Assembly: GCA_964598395.1 (NCBI GenBank)
Contig: CAZRBW010000020.1
Span: 1 to 44,701 of the forward strand
Reading direction: 5' to 3'
DNA length: 44,701 nucleotides
DNA from: CAXBDP01 sp964598395
GTDB taxonomy: Bacteria > Bacteroidota > Bacteroidia > Cytophagales > Cyclobacteriaceae
In this document: piece by piece, positions 24,741 to 33,038 of the stretch
How the letters are laid out: every line of letters starts with the position of its first letter
Position numbering within the stretch: the stretch's first letter is position 1
Made by a program: the position numbers and the translations under genes
Notes under the pieces: model-generated
The model's database searches: none
What the model saw: the letters and a program-made list of their open reading frames with translations, nothing else
Told to the model about the DNA's origin: nothing

Positions 24741-26447
24741 TTAATTTCTAGTGTAAAGTAACTTACCCCCTACAATGGTCATATCCACTTTTGTATTTAG
24801 GATTTCATTATCGGGCACAGTCATAATATCCTGAGAAAGAATAGTGAAGTCAGCCAATTTACCTACTTCAATAGAGCCCTTGATGTCTTCTTCAAACCCA
24901 CCATACGCACAGGCTAGGGTATAAGAATGTAGCCCTTCCTCCCGCGTCATTTTTTGGTCAGGTTCAAAGCCACCTGGAGGTGTGCCATCCAAGGTTTGTC
25001 GAGTTACAGATGCATAAAAAGAAGCAATTGGATTGATTGGTTCTACAGGCACATCAGTACCGTTCATGATTACCGCACCTGTATCAAATAATTTTCTCCA
25101 TACATAAGCCCCTTCTTTTATTCTTTCCTCACCAAGCCTTGTAATCGCCCAAGGTCTATCACTAGACATGTGCACAGCTTGCATTGATGCTATAACACCT
25201 AGCTCACCAAATCTCGGGATATCCGATGCTGCCAAATGTTGTGCGTGCTCCATTCTGTATCGGTGATCATTAGCTCTATTAGGATTTTCCTTGAAGGCTT
25301 GCTCAAATCTATTTAATACTTCTTGGTTTGCACGGTCACCAATTGCATGCGCACATACTTGAAAACCATGCTCCAAACCTTCCTTAGCCACTTGCAATAC
25401 GTAATCCATCGGTTGCGTTTCTAGGCCGGCAGTTTCAGGTCTATCGGTGTATGGTCTTAGCAACCAAGCACCACGACTACCCAATGCTCCATCGGTATTC
25501 AACTTAATTGAGCGAACAGTTAAGTGATTATTTCCTAACCCAATCTCAGGGCCTTTAGCATAATATTCCTGTAGCAAATCGCGGTCTCTTCCTGTAAGCA
25601 TTACATACAAACGCACTTTCATTTCGCCGCTGTCCAAGAAATGCTTCATCAATTCAATAGTTCCTCTTCCTGAGCCAGCATCGTGGAAGGTTGTGATACC
25701 ATTTGCCAAACATTCTTGAATAGCCAATGCCATAGCTCTTTTGTCATCGCCTTCATTATTGTATGGCACATTACGACTTACCAAGCCCATTGCTCTTTCA
25801 TTGAAAATACCTGTTGGATTTCCCAATTCATTTCTGATGATTTCGCCACCTTCAGGGTCAGCAGTTTCTCTGGTAACTCCAGCAATTTCCATGGCTTTGG
25901 CATTTCCAAATGCTGCATGACCACTTGCGTGCGTTAGCCAAACTGGATTGTCTGGAGTAACTTCACTCATTTTGTTATGAGTTTGGAATCCGTTTACTAC
26001 TTCTTCAGGTTCCTTATCCCATTTGCTTTGGTGCCAGCCACGACCTAAAATCCACGTGCCTGGAGCCGCATTTTCAGCAGCTTCTTTTACCATTGCGATC
26101 ATTTCATCGTAATTCTTCACTTGAGACAAATCAAGATTCAACTTAGACTGACCCATTCCGAAAAAGTGACCGTGCCCTTCAATCCAACCTGGAGTCATCG
26201 TTCGACCTTCCAAATCCAGCATTTCAGTAGCTTCACCTTTAAATTTCTCAGCATCAGCCATATCTCCAGCAAATACTATCTTATCCCCTCTCACCGCTAC
26301 AGCTTCCACCGATGGGTTATTTTCATCTACCGTATAGATATTTCCACCAAAAATGATGGTATCGGCAGGTTCTTCTTTTGGCCCACATGATGTGAAAATC
26401 AAAAGAGGAATCATAAGTAGAGTTAAGACGCTTAATAAGTTCTTCAT
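24741..26447 (-). CDS. amidohydrolase family lipoprotein (YtcJ-like)
   Basis: 568 aa. Signal peptide with lipobox FTSC (Cys21), so an envelope lipoprotein. Metal-dependent amidohydrolase of the amidohydrolase_3 type: IIFGGNIYTVDENNPSVEAVAV (split) N-terminal beta sandwich, metal His in EGHGHFFGMG, FHDAGSGRG, CAHAIGDRANQ, MEHAQH, NGTDVPVEP with the metal Asp, and the terminal LADFTILSQDI. Substrate not readable; relatives act on amides or cyclic imides. Has its own well-formed promoter and terminator. Octamer at 24938-24945. Confidence 0.9.
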   Translation of the reverse strand: MKNLLSVLTLLMIPLLIFTSCGPKEEPADTIIFGGNIYTVDENNPSVEAVAVRGDKIVFAGDMADAEKFKGEATEMLDLEGRTMTPGWIEGHGHFFGMGQSKLNLDLSQVKNYDEMIAMVKEAAENAAPGTWILGRGWHQSKWDKEPEEVVNGFQTHNKMSEVTPDNPVWLTHASGHAAFGNAKAMEIAGVTRETADPEGGEIIRNELGNPTGIFNERAMGLVSRNVPYNNEGDDKRAMALAIQECLANGITTFHDAGSGRGTIELMKHFLDSGEMKVRLYVMLTGRDRDLLQEYYAKGPEIGLGNNHLTVRSIKLNTDGALGSRGAWLLRPYTDRPETAGLETQPMDYVLQVAKEGLEHGFQVCAHAIGDRANQEVLNRFEQAFKENPNRANDHRYRMEHAQHLAASDIPRFGELGVIASMQAVHMSSDRPWAITRLGEERIKEGAYVWRKLFDTGAVIMNGTDVPVEPINPIASFYASVTRQTLDGTPPGGFEPDQKMTREEGLHSYTLACAYGGFEEDIKGSIEVGKLADFTILSQDIMTVPDNEILNTKVDMTIVGGKLLYTRN

Positions 26448-26473
26448 TTTAAATTGGTTTTGGGTTGTATCTA

Positions 26474-26503
26474 CAAAAATACAGCGGGAGGATGGTTTAT
26501 CAA
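26474..26503 (-). promoter_or_regulatory. promoter of the amidohydrolase gene, TTG-N19-TATTTTTG
   Basis: On the minus strand TTG (26503-26501), exactly 19 bases, then TATTTTTG (26481-26474), 27 bp before the ATG at 26447. This is the best match in the window to the Bacteroidota sigma consensus. An octamer copy (26484-26491) sits inside the spacer. Confidence 0.65.
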
Positions 26504-26644
26504 TGGAAATCTACGATATCAAGCCATTTCTTTGCTATAGCTATTCCTATTTATCAAAAAGCAGCCTTTTATCTTTCCCTTTACATGCCCTATTATACAT
26601 GCAAATACTTAATTTTGCGCAGGACTATAATTGAGCATAGCGTA

Positions 26645-29074
26645 ATGGCAGAATATAATTTCAGAGAAGTCGAGAAAAAGTGGCAACAGAAATGGGAGCA
26701 AGATGGCACCTACAAAACTGAAATAAAGGAAGATAAACCAAAGTTTTATTCCCTCGATATGTTTCCTTATCCTTCAGGAGCAGGCTTGCATGTGGGGCAT
26801 CCGCTTGGATATATTGCTTCCGACATTGTATCTCGTTTCAAGCGCCTCAAAGGCTTCAATGTATTGCATCCGATGGGTTTCGATGCATTTGGCTTGCCTG
26901 CCGAGCAATATGCTATACAAACTGGACAGCATCCTGCCATTACTACTGAGCAAAATATAGCCCGATACAAGGAGCAGCTTAAGAAAATTGGCTTCTGTTT
27001 CGATTGGGACAGAGAAGTACAAACCTGCGATCCATCCTATTACAAATGGACGCAATGGATATTTATGCAGCTTTTCAATAGCTGGTATAATACCTCAACC
27101 GACAAAGCTGAGCCGATAGAAAGCTTGATCGCCTATTTCGAGAAAAATGGTAACGACAAGCTGACTGCCGCCTGCGATGAAGAAACGCCTAGTATTACTG
27201 CTTCAGATTGGGCAGAATTCTCAGAAAATGAAAAAATCGAATTTTTATTAAAATACCGTTTGGCCTATTTGGCCGAAATGACGGTAAATTGGTGCCCTGC
27301 ATTAGGCACAGTACTTTCTAACGATGAGGTGAAAGACGGTTTCTCTGAAAGAGGCGGGCATCCCGTAGAAAAGAAAAAAATGATGCAATGGATGATGCGC
27401 ATTACTGCTTATGCCAGCAGATTATTAGAAGGCCTAGATACGATCGATTGGCCGGAGCCGCTTAAGGATATGCAACGAAACTGGATTGGCCGATCTTATG
27501 GAGCCGAATTGAAATTCGATGTGGCCGATCATGATTTAGAAATCAAAGTTTTCACCACCCGCATCGATACCATCTTTGGGGTGACATACATGGCCTTGGC
27601 ACCTGAAAGTGAAATGGTGGATATTATCACCACCGAAGCACAGCGAGAAGAAGTAAAAGCCTATGTCGAAAAAGCTGTTAATCGCTCCGAACGTGACAGA
27701 ATGAGCGATGTCAAAACGGTTTCCGGCGTATTTACGGGAGCTTATGCAATCAATCCATTCAACAGCGAGAAAATCCAAATTTGGGTAGCTGATTATGTGT
27801 TGGCGGGTTATGGCACAGGCGCCGTAATGGCTGTTCCTGCTCATGACAGCCGAGATTATGCATTTGCAAAGCATTTTGGTTTAGAAATTCGTCCAGTAGT
27901 GGAAGGCGGCAATTTGGAAGAAGAAGCTTTCGATGCCAAAGAAGGTAAAGTCATTAATTCTGATTTCCTTAATGGATTGGAAGTAAAAGAAGCTATTCAA
28001 AAAGCGATTGCTTTTGTAGATGAAAAAAAGATAGGCAAAGGCAAAATCCAATTCAGGATGAGAGATGCAATTTTTGCGCGTCAGAGATATTGGGGAGAGC
28101 CAATTCCTGTGTATTTTGATAATGACGTTCCGCATTTGATGGACGAAAAGGAATTGCCGCTTGTATTGCCAGAAGTAGATGCNNNNNNNNNNNNNNNNNN
28201 NNNNNNNNNNNNNNNNNNNNNNNNNNNNNNNNNNNNNNNNNNNNNNNNNNNNNNNNNNNNNNNNNNNNNNNNNNNNNNNNNNGATAATGACATTCTTGAT
28301 ATTGAAGGTTTCAAAAAGTGGAGACCCGACTTAGCTGATGCTGAGTTTATCCTAGAAGACGGTAAATACATTTGTGGCGCAGAAGTGGAGAAAATGTCTA
28401 AGTCCAAATACAATGTAGTAACTCCAGACGACATCATCGAAAACTATGGTGCCGATACTCTAAGAATGTATGAGATGTTTTTGGGTCCATTGGAGCAAAG
28501 TAAGCCTTGGAATACGAATGGCATAGATGGCGTTTATAAGTTCTTAAGGAAATACTGGCGAATGCTTATCGATGACAAGGGCGAATTGCAATTAAGTAAT
28601 GACGCTCCAAGCAAAGACGAAATGCGTGTGCTACACAAAACCTTGAAAAAGATTGAGGAGGATGTGGATCGACTTTCACTGAATACATCTGTTTCTACCT
28701 TTATGATCGCTGTGAACGAGCTTACCGCATTGAAGTGTAATAAGCGTGAGATATTGGAGCCATTAACAATTGCGCTTTCACCATTTGCGCCGCATATAAG
28801 CGAGGAGATTTGGTCGAAGTTAGGTCACACCGATTCCATCAACGATGCTACCTACCCTACTTGGGATGAGAAATATATGGTGCTGGATAGCATCGAATAC
28901 CCAATAGCAATTAATGGCAAAATGAGGATGAAAATGGAATTTTCAGCTGATACTCCAGCCAAAGAAGTGGAAGAAGCGGTTTTAGCTTCTGCCGACCTTC
29001 AGAAATGGCTGGAAGGCAAAGCGCCACGAAAGATTATTGTAGTACCAAAGAAGATTGTGAATATTGTAATATAA
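26645..29074 (+). CDS. leuS: leucyl-tRNA synthetase, interrupted by an assembly gap
   Basis: Charges tRNA-Leu. Class I motifs: HIGH box as HVGHPLGY and KMSKS as KMSKSKYN. Editing CP1 domain is present (FTTRIDTIFGVTYM; GYGTGAVMAVPAHDSRDYAF with the conserved Asp). The insert around residues 140-200 (NTSTDKAEPIESLIAYF) is typical of Bacteroidota LeuRS. I chose ATG 26645 (MAEYNFREVEKKWQ), where the conserved N-terminus begins; the frame is open to 26465 but that part is not LeuRS-like. The visible 775 residues fall well short of the roughly 920 usual in this phylum, so the 100-N gap stands for several hundred missing bases between the LPEVD and DILDIEGFKKW segments. Confidence 0.95.
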   Translation: MAEYNFREVEKKWQQKWEQDGTYKTEIKEDKPKFYSLDMFPYPSGAGLHVGHPLGYIASDIVSRFKRLKGFNVLHPMGFDAFGLPAEQYAIQTGQHPAITTEQNIARYKEQLKKIGFCFDWDREVQTCDPSYYKWTQWIFMQLFNSWYNTSTDKAEPIESLIAYFEKNGNDKLTAACDEETPSITASDWAEFSENEKIEFLLKYRLAYLAEMTVNWCPALGTVLSNDEVKDGFSERGGHPVEKKKMMQWMMRITAYASRLLEGLDTIDWPEPLKDMQRNWIGRSYGAELKFDVADHDLEIKVFTTRIDTIFGVTYMALAPESEMVDIITTEAQREEVKAYVEKAVNRSERDRMSDVKTVSGVFTGAYAINPFNSEKIQIWVADYVLAGYGTGAVMAVPAHDSRDYAFAKHFGLEIRPVVEGGNLEEEAFDAKEGKVINSDFLNGLEVKEAIQKAIAFVDEKKIGKGKIQFRMRDAIFARQRYWGEPIPVYFDNDVPHLMDEKELPLVLPEVDXXXXXXXXXXXXXXXXXXXXXXXXXXXXXXXXXXDNDILDIEGFKKWRPDLADAEFILEDGKYICGAEVEKMSKSKYNVVTPDDIIENYGADTLRMYEMFLGPLEQSKPWNTNGIDGVYKFLRKYWRMLIDDKGELQLSNDAPSKDEMRVLHKTLKKIEEDVDRLSLNTSVSTFMIAVNELTALKCNKREILEPLTIALSPFAPHISEEIWSKLGHTDSINDATYPTWDEKYMVLDSIEYPIAINGKMRMKMEFSADTPAKEVEEAVLASADLQKWLEGKAPRKIIVVPKKIVNIVI
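28183..28282. other. assembly gap (100 N) inside leuS
   Basis: Exactly 100 N. Family alignment from memory places well over 100 residues between the flanking motifs, so the true gap is larger than drawn. Confidence 0.97.
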
Positions 29075-29076
29075 GT

Positions 29077-29111
29077 AAAAAGGCCTCTGAATTGATCCAG
29101 AGGCCTTTTTT
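29077..29111. terminator. bidirectional intrinsic terminator between leuS and msrA
   Basis: AAAAAGGCCTCTG (29077-29089) and CAGAGGCCTTTTTT (29098-29111) form a GC-rich stem with an 8-nt loop and T-runs on both strands. It lies in the 38-bp gap between the convergent leuS and msrA stops. Confidence 0.9.
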
Positions 29112-29112
29112 A

Positions 29113-29757
29113 TTACTTTAAATTCCCTTTATAGGTTCGTTTGAAGGCTTCGAAACGAGGTATTGATACTCCTCTCACGTAACTCTGATTAGGATTTTTC
29201 TCGATAAAGTCTTGATGGTACTCCTCCGCTCTATAGAAGACATTTGCCATTTTTACTTCCGTCACAATTGGCTTTTTGAACATACCCGAAGCACCAAATT
29301 CCCTTATCGCTTTTTCTGCAATAGCTTTTTCAAAAGCATTCATGTAGAATAGAATAGATCTATAGCTAGATCCTCTATCAGGCCCTTGTTGGTTTGGCGT
29401 AGTCGGATCATGTGAGGTGAAAAATACTTTTGTCAACTCCTCAAAGTCAATCACCTTCGGATCGTAATACACCAACACTGCTTCTGCATGGCCGGTAGTT
29501 TCTGTGTTTACCAGTTCATAAGTTGGGTTTGGCACATTTCCTCCCGCATATCCTGATACGGCAGAGTCGACTCCTACTACAGCTTCAAAGATATGCTCGA
29601 CACACCAAAAACAGCCCGAAGCAAATACAGCTATTGCTCTTCCTTCCGGTGCCACGAGTTCAATTTCGCGGACATCGCTCTTTTTGTTCTGTGCTTGGCA
29701 AGAAATGGAAGCAGCTAAAAATATGGTCAAAAATAAAATAGGTAAATAGGTTTTCAT
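29113..29757 (-). CDS. msrA: peptide-methionine (S)-S-oxide reductase MsrA, exported
   Basis: Repairs S-methionine sulfoxide. 214 aa with an N-terminal leader (ILFLTIFLAASISCQAQ; possible lipobox SISC), so it acts in the envelope. Catalytic Cys in ASGCFWCVEHIFEAV; family blocks VSGYAGGNVPNPTYE, TGHAEAVLVYYDP, FFTSHDPTTPNQQGPDRGSSYRS (split) and FYRAEEYHQDF. Resolving Cys residues expected near the C-terminus are not seen, so it may use thioredoxin directly. Octamer at 29540-29547. Confidence 0.95.
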   Translation of the reverse strand: MKTYLPILFLTIFLAASISCQAQNKKSDVREIELVAPEGRAIAVFASGCFWCVEHIFEAVVGVDSAVSGYAGGNVPNPTYELVNTETTGHAEAVLVYYDPKVIDFEELTKVFFTSHDPTTPNQQGPDRGSSYRSILFYMNAFEKAIAEKAIREFGASGMFKKPIVTEVKMANVFYRAEEYHQDFIEKNPNQSYVRGVSIPRFEAFKRTYKGNLK

Positions 29758-29923
29758 TTTTCTAAAGATTTAAAAATCGATTGTAAAGCATATACGAGTG
29801 AAATCAATAACAAGAACACGCCAGAGCTAAATTGGTTTAGAGTATGGCGGGAGGAATTAAGATTTGGATTGATAATGGCGATTTTTGTTGGCAGCAAAAT
29901 TATTGTTTTTATTGAATCATCGG

Positions 29924-30153
29924 CTATTAATATGTCGCTCCTATGGAGCTATGGCAAAATTGAAAACAAAAAGTCACCAACTATTTTTCAGTACATTACC
30001 CAAATTCATAAATCAGCAATATATTAATAGCCACAGCGTGGCGAAATCTTAATAGAAAAACATGGCAATATTTATCAAAAGCCACAGCGTGGCGACATAT
30101 TAATAGGCGATTAATAGCGTGACGAAATATTAATACCGTGGCGACAAGTTAAT
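29924..30153. repeat. cluster of short interspersed hairpin repeats
   Basis: The 399-bp gap between msrA and the DinB-like gene contains related units built from a small hairpin (GCCAC-AGC-GTGGC) and a tail like GACATATTAATA: 30030-30055, 30081-30106, 30116-30135 (truncated), 30135-30153 (partial), plus an inverted relative at 29924-29954 (CTATTAATATGTCGCTCC then TATGGAGC). Units are imperfect and irregularly spaced. An octamer copy lies at 29847-29854, before the cluster. No gene is seen in this stretch. I recall similar elements between genes in other Bacteroidota; their function is unknown. Confidence 0.75.
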
Positions 30154-30156
30154 CGA

Positions 30157-30624
30157 TCAATTAATCACACCTGCCTTACCCTCCAAAACCCTCCTCAAAT
30201 AATTAATCTGTCCAAGATGGTAGGTGAAATGGCCATAAAAATGAAGTAGATAATGCCCTGTTGGATGCTGGCCTAGGAAGGTTAAGGGAAAATCTTTAGC
30301 CAACTTGGTGGAATCTATATTTGGTAGCACTTGCTTCAACATTACGATAGTTCCGTCGATGCTTTTCAATATTTGCTCTCTAGCTACATTTTTGCCAGTA
30401 AACTCAAATTCTCTGTTGCGGACATAATCCGTTGCACCCAAGGTCGCTCCAATAAAATGATTGAGATTGCCAACTAAATGCATCGCCAAATTACCAGCTG
30501 AATTGCTTATTCCTCCCGTTGTTTCCCAAAGGTTCTGTTCATTGGTGAAAGTTGAAAGTTCATCCTTTAATTTGAGTAAATCTCTCTCAAAGAGCATTTC
30601 TAAAGCTTTCGAATCCATATTCAT
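30157..30624 (-). CDS. DinB/DUF1572-family protein
   Basis: 155 aa, four-helix DinB-like fold. Putative metal-binding histidines appear at three places: LAMHLVGNLNHFIG, GHYLLHFYGHFTYHLGQINYL (split). The pattern matches the DUF1572 branch (thiol-dependent or unknown transferases). Start set at ATG 30624 (MNMDSKALEML; 30618 is also possible); the longer frame to 30657 would run into the hairpin at 30651-30678. Function uncertain. Confidence 0.8.
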   Translation of the reverse strand: MNMDSKALEMLFERDLLKLKDELSTFTNEQNLWETTGGISNSAGNLAMHLVGNLNHFIGATLGATDYVRNREFEFTGKNVAREQILKSIDGTIVMLKQVLPNIDSTKLAKDFPLTFLGQHPTGHYLLHFYGHFTYHLGQINYLRRVLEGKAGVIN

Positions 30625-30640
30625 AAAATTATCAATCACA

Positions 30641-30678
30641 AATAAAAAAATCGGCAAGGTTAAAGCAAACCTTGCCGA
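30641..30678 (-). terminator. intrinsic terminator after the small basic gene
   Basis: TCGGCAAGGTT (30651-30661) and AACCTTGCCGA (30668-30678) make an 11-bp stem with a 6-nt loop; on the minus strand a T-run (30650-30644) follows. It ends the 36-aa gene just upstream of the DinB-like gene. Confidence 0.8.
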
Positions 30679-30707
30679 CTCATTACAATCAATTAATACA
30701 AGATGTA

Positions 30708-30818
30708 CTAATCTCGATTCTTATCACCTTGCTTTGCTTTTTTCGCTGCCCGCTTCTCTTTCAAGTTTTTCTCAGGCTTTTTCTTGTCGTTTTCTTTGGC
30801 ACCCTTGTCTTTTGACAT
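30708..30818 (-). CDS. 36-aa highly basic protein
   Basis: Reads MSKDKGAKENDKKKPEKNLK then EKRAAKKAKQGDKNRD and a TAG: 36 aa, almost all charged, no hydrophobic core, so probably disordered and possibly nucleic-acid associated. Too short for most gene finders. Support: its own terminator 30 bp downstream, a clean reading frame, and the K-N-L-K-E-K-R-A-x-K-K-A-K core that I recall in short Bacteroidota hypotheticals. Function unknown. Confidence 0.6.
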   Translation of the reverse strand: MSKDKGAKENDKKKPEKNLKEKRAAKKAKQGDKNRD

Positions 30819-31135
30819 AATTGTAGGAGTTTAATTCAGTTTTAATTGATTACGAAGTTTGGTGAATTATGGCCATTTTCCATTTTCAAATTAATCAAAT
30901 ATACAAGCTATTAAAATAGATACATTGCAGAGGGAGATATTTATTTTTTGACACAGCCCTCATAGAAAGGTGGACTCTATATTGCAGAAAAGCTTATTCA
31001 ACGTAATCAATTCACCTTTCTACAAATCAATCAAAGCAACTTTCAAAGTAAGAATCACCTAAAAAGCTAATGTATGTCATGTTTTATGGGTTTCTTCCTA
31101 TTTACCTTTGGTTCATTATTTAAACGATAAAAGTC
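30819..31135. other. 317-bp intergenic region with a long-range inverted repeat
   Basis: No ORF is supported. It contains TAGAAAGGTG (30963-30972) and its perfect complement CACCTTTCTA (31013-31022), extendable by a G-U and an A-T pair, enclosing about 36 nt. This could be an RNA structure or a binding site. The promoter of the yceI operon lies at its right end. Confidence 0.4.
31103..31110 (+). promoter_or_regulatory. promoter of the yceI-porin-yceI operon, -7 element TACCTTTG
   Basis: TACCTTTG matches TAnnTTTG, 25 bp upstream of the first ATG; a GTTTT at 31081-31085 stands near the -33 position. No competing element was seen closer to the gene. Confidence 0.5.
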
Positions 31136-31714
31136 ATGAAAAACACCTATTTCAAAACACGTATTTCGATCCTATTGGGACTATTATTGTTTGTTTTCGG
31201 AGCATCTGCTCAGAGCAATTACAAATTAACTGAAAAGCCAAATCTTAAAGTATCTGGTACATCTACTTTGCACGACTGGGACATGGTGTCCGAGCAAGCA
31301 ACTGGAGAGGCTCTATTTGTAATCGAGGGGAACACTTTAAAAGAAATAAAGAAATTACGTATAGAAATGCCAGCCGAAAGCATTAAAAGTGGCAAAGGCG
31401 GTATGGACAAAAACGCCTACAACGCATTAGATACTAAAAAGCACAAAACAGTACTTTTTGAACTTGAAAATCTAGTGAAAGGTGATGGCAATTCTTGGAC
31501 TGCGAAGGGACATTTCACCATTGCAGGAGTAAAAAAACCGGCTACTTTTCCAGTCACTGCTAAGAGTGAGGGTAAAGGATATCGCTTCGAAGGTTCCCAT
31601 GCATTTAAGCTCACGGATTACAATGTAGATCCACCAACAGCTTTGATGGGGACAATCAAAACAGGAGATGCAATGAGCATCCATTTCAATGTAGTTTTCA
31701 ATCCAATACAATAA
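31136..31714 (+). CDS. YceI-family periplasmic lipid-binding-type protein
   Basis: 192 aa with a Sec signal peptide (ILLGLLLFVFGASAQ). YceI beta-barrel: NLKVSGTSTLHDWDM near the N-terminus, ESIKSGKGGMDKNAYNALDTKKHKTVLFEL (in pieces), GHFTIAGVKKPATFPV, FKLTDYNVDPPTALMGTIKTGD in part. YceI proteins bind isoprenoid or lipid ligands in the periplasm. First gene of a three-gene operon; the porin follows by 15 bp. Confidence 0.9.
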   Translation: MKNTYFKTRISILLGLLLFVFGASAQSNYKLTEKPNLKVSGTSTLHDWDMVSEQATGEALFVIEGNTLKEIKKLRIEMPAESIKSGKGGMDKNAYNALDTKKHKTVLFELENLVKGDGNSWTAKGHFTIAGVKKPATFPVTAKSEGKGYRFEGSHAFKLTDYNVDPPTALMGTIKTGDAMSIHFNVVFNPIQ

Positions 31715-31729
31715 TAACAATTATCAATC

Positions 31730-33025
31730 ATGAAAAAACTTCTCGTACTATCATTCGCAAGCTTAATGCTTGCATTCGGAGCCATGGCTCAAGGCGTACA
31801 GCGCGACATGCAATTCTGGCGCTCACCTGATCAAAGAGGATTGGGGGTATTCGAAACTGGCAAAGCAGATACTGTTGCTTATGACGGAATTCGCGTTCGA
31901 GTAGGTGGTGCTTTTACTCAGCAATTCCAATCTCTTAGCCATTCCAATTCTGCTAATCCAAACTTAAACCCTGCGGGCGTTAACTTAACCCAATTGATGG
32001 ATATTGGTGGTGGATTTAACCTTGCAACTGCAAACTTGAATTTTGATGTTGCATTAGCTGATGGTGTGCGCTTGAATTTGGTAACATACCTTTCCTCCCG
32101 CCACCACCCAGAAACTTGGGTAAAAGGTGGATTTATTCAGGTGGATAAAGCTGAATTTTTGAATAGCGAATTGCTTAACAAAGTATTCGAAAAAGTAACA
32201 CTGAAAGTAGGTCACATGGAAATCAACTATGGCGATGCTCACTTTAGGAGATCAGATAACGGTAATGCATTTTACAACCCATTCGTAGGTAACTATATAA
32301 TGGATGCATTTACAACTGAAATTGGTGCTGAGGTGATATTCCAACATGAAGGATTTCTTGCTGTAGCTTCTGCAACAGGTGGTGAAATCCAAGGTGGTGT
32401 AACCAACCCAGATCGTCGTAAAATGGCCTATATTGGCAAAATTGGCTATGATAAGCAAATGAATGAAGATTTTAGACTGCGCTTAACAGGCTCTATCTAC
32501 ACAACTGCTGGCTCTGTAAACAATACACTGTGGGGAGGAGACCGTGCAGGTTCTAGATATTACTTAGTAATGGAAAATACTCTGGCTGCAACAGCTTCTC
32601 AGTTTACATCTGGCAGATTTAATCCTGGCCAAAGAAGCAATGTAACAGCATTGGTAATTAATCCATTCATTAAGTTCAAAGGCCTAGAACTATTCGGTAA
32701 CTTCGAACAGAGTACTGGAAAAGCAGCAAACGAAACTGATGATCGTACATGGAATCAAATCGCTGGTGATGTAGTTTACAGATTCGGCGCAACTGAAAAC
32801 CTTTATGTAGCGGCTCGTTACAATAAAGTAAGTGGCGAAATGCCGGGCAGCGGACTTGAAACTTCTATAGACAGAGTTCAATTCGGTGCAGGTTGGTTCG
32901 TAACAAGAAACGTTTTAGCCAAACTTGAATATGTAAGCCAAAACTACAACGACTTTGCTCCAAATGACATTCGTCGCGGTGGTAAATTTAATGGCCTGAT
33001 GATTGAAGGTATAGTTTCCTTCTAA
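31730..33025 (+). CDS. outer-membrane porin-like protein
   Basis: 431 aa, signal peptide LLVLSFASLMLAFGAMAQ. The mature region alternates beta strands and acidic loops (VRVGGAFTQQFQSL, LATANLNFDVALADGVRLNLVTYL (in part), VTLKVGHMEINYGDAHFRRSD, LYVAARYNKVSG) and ends FNGLMIEGIVSF with a terminal Phe, the outer-membrane assembly signal. Resembles phosphate-selective O/P-type porins without a firm assignment. Lies between two YceI genes. Octamer at 32094-32101. Confidence 0.8.
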   Translation: MKKLLVLSFASLMLAFGAMAQGVQRDMQFWRSPDQRGLGVFETGKADTVAYDGIRVRVGGAFTQQFQSLSHSNSANPNLNPAGVNLTQLMDIGGGFNLATANLNFDVALADGVRLNLVTYLSSRHHPETWVKGGFIQVDKAEFLNSELLNKVFEKVTLKVGHMEINYGDAHFRRSDNGNAFYNPFVGNYIMDAFTTEIGAEVIFQHEGFLAVASATGGEIQGGVTNPDRRKMAYIGKIGYDKQMNEDFRLRLTGSIYTTAGSVNNTLWGGDRAGSRYYLVMENTLAATASQFTSGRFNPGQRSNVTALVINPFIKFKGLELFGNFEQSTGKAANETDDRTWNQIAGDVVYRFGATENLYVAARYNKVSGEMPGSGLETSIDRVQFGAGWFVTRNVLAKLEYVSQNYNDFAPNDIRRGGKFNGLMIEGIVSF

Positions 33026-33038
33026 GTATAAAATTTAA

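Noticed and set aside
26465..26644. N-terminal extension of LeuRS
   Set aside because: Sequence before ATG 26645 is not LeuRS-like, overlaps the promoter of the divergent gene and is full of hydrophobic and Tyr residues.
29924..30153. CRISPR array
   Set aside because: Units are short, imperfect and unevenly spaced, one is inverted, and there are no cas genes nearby.
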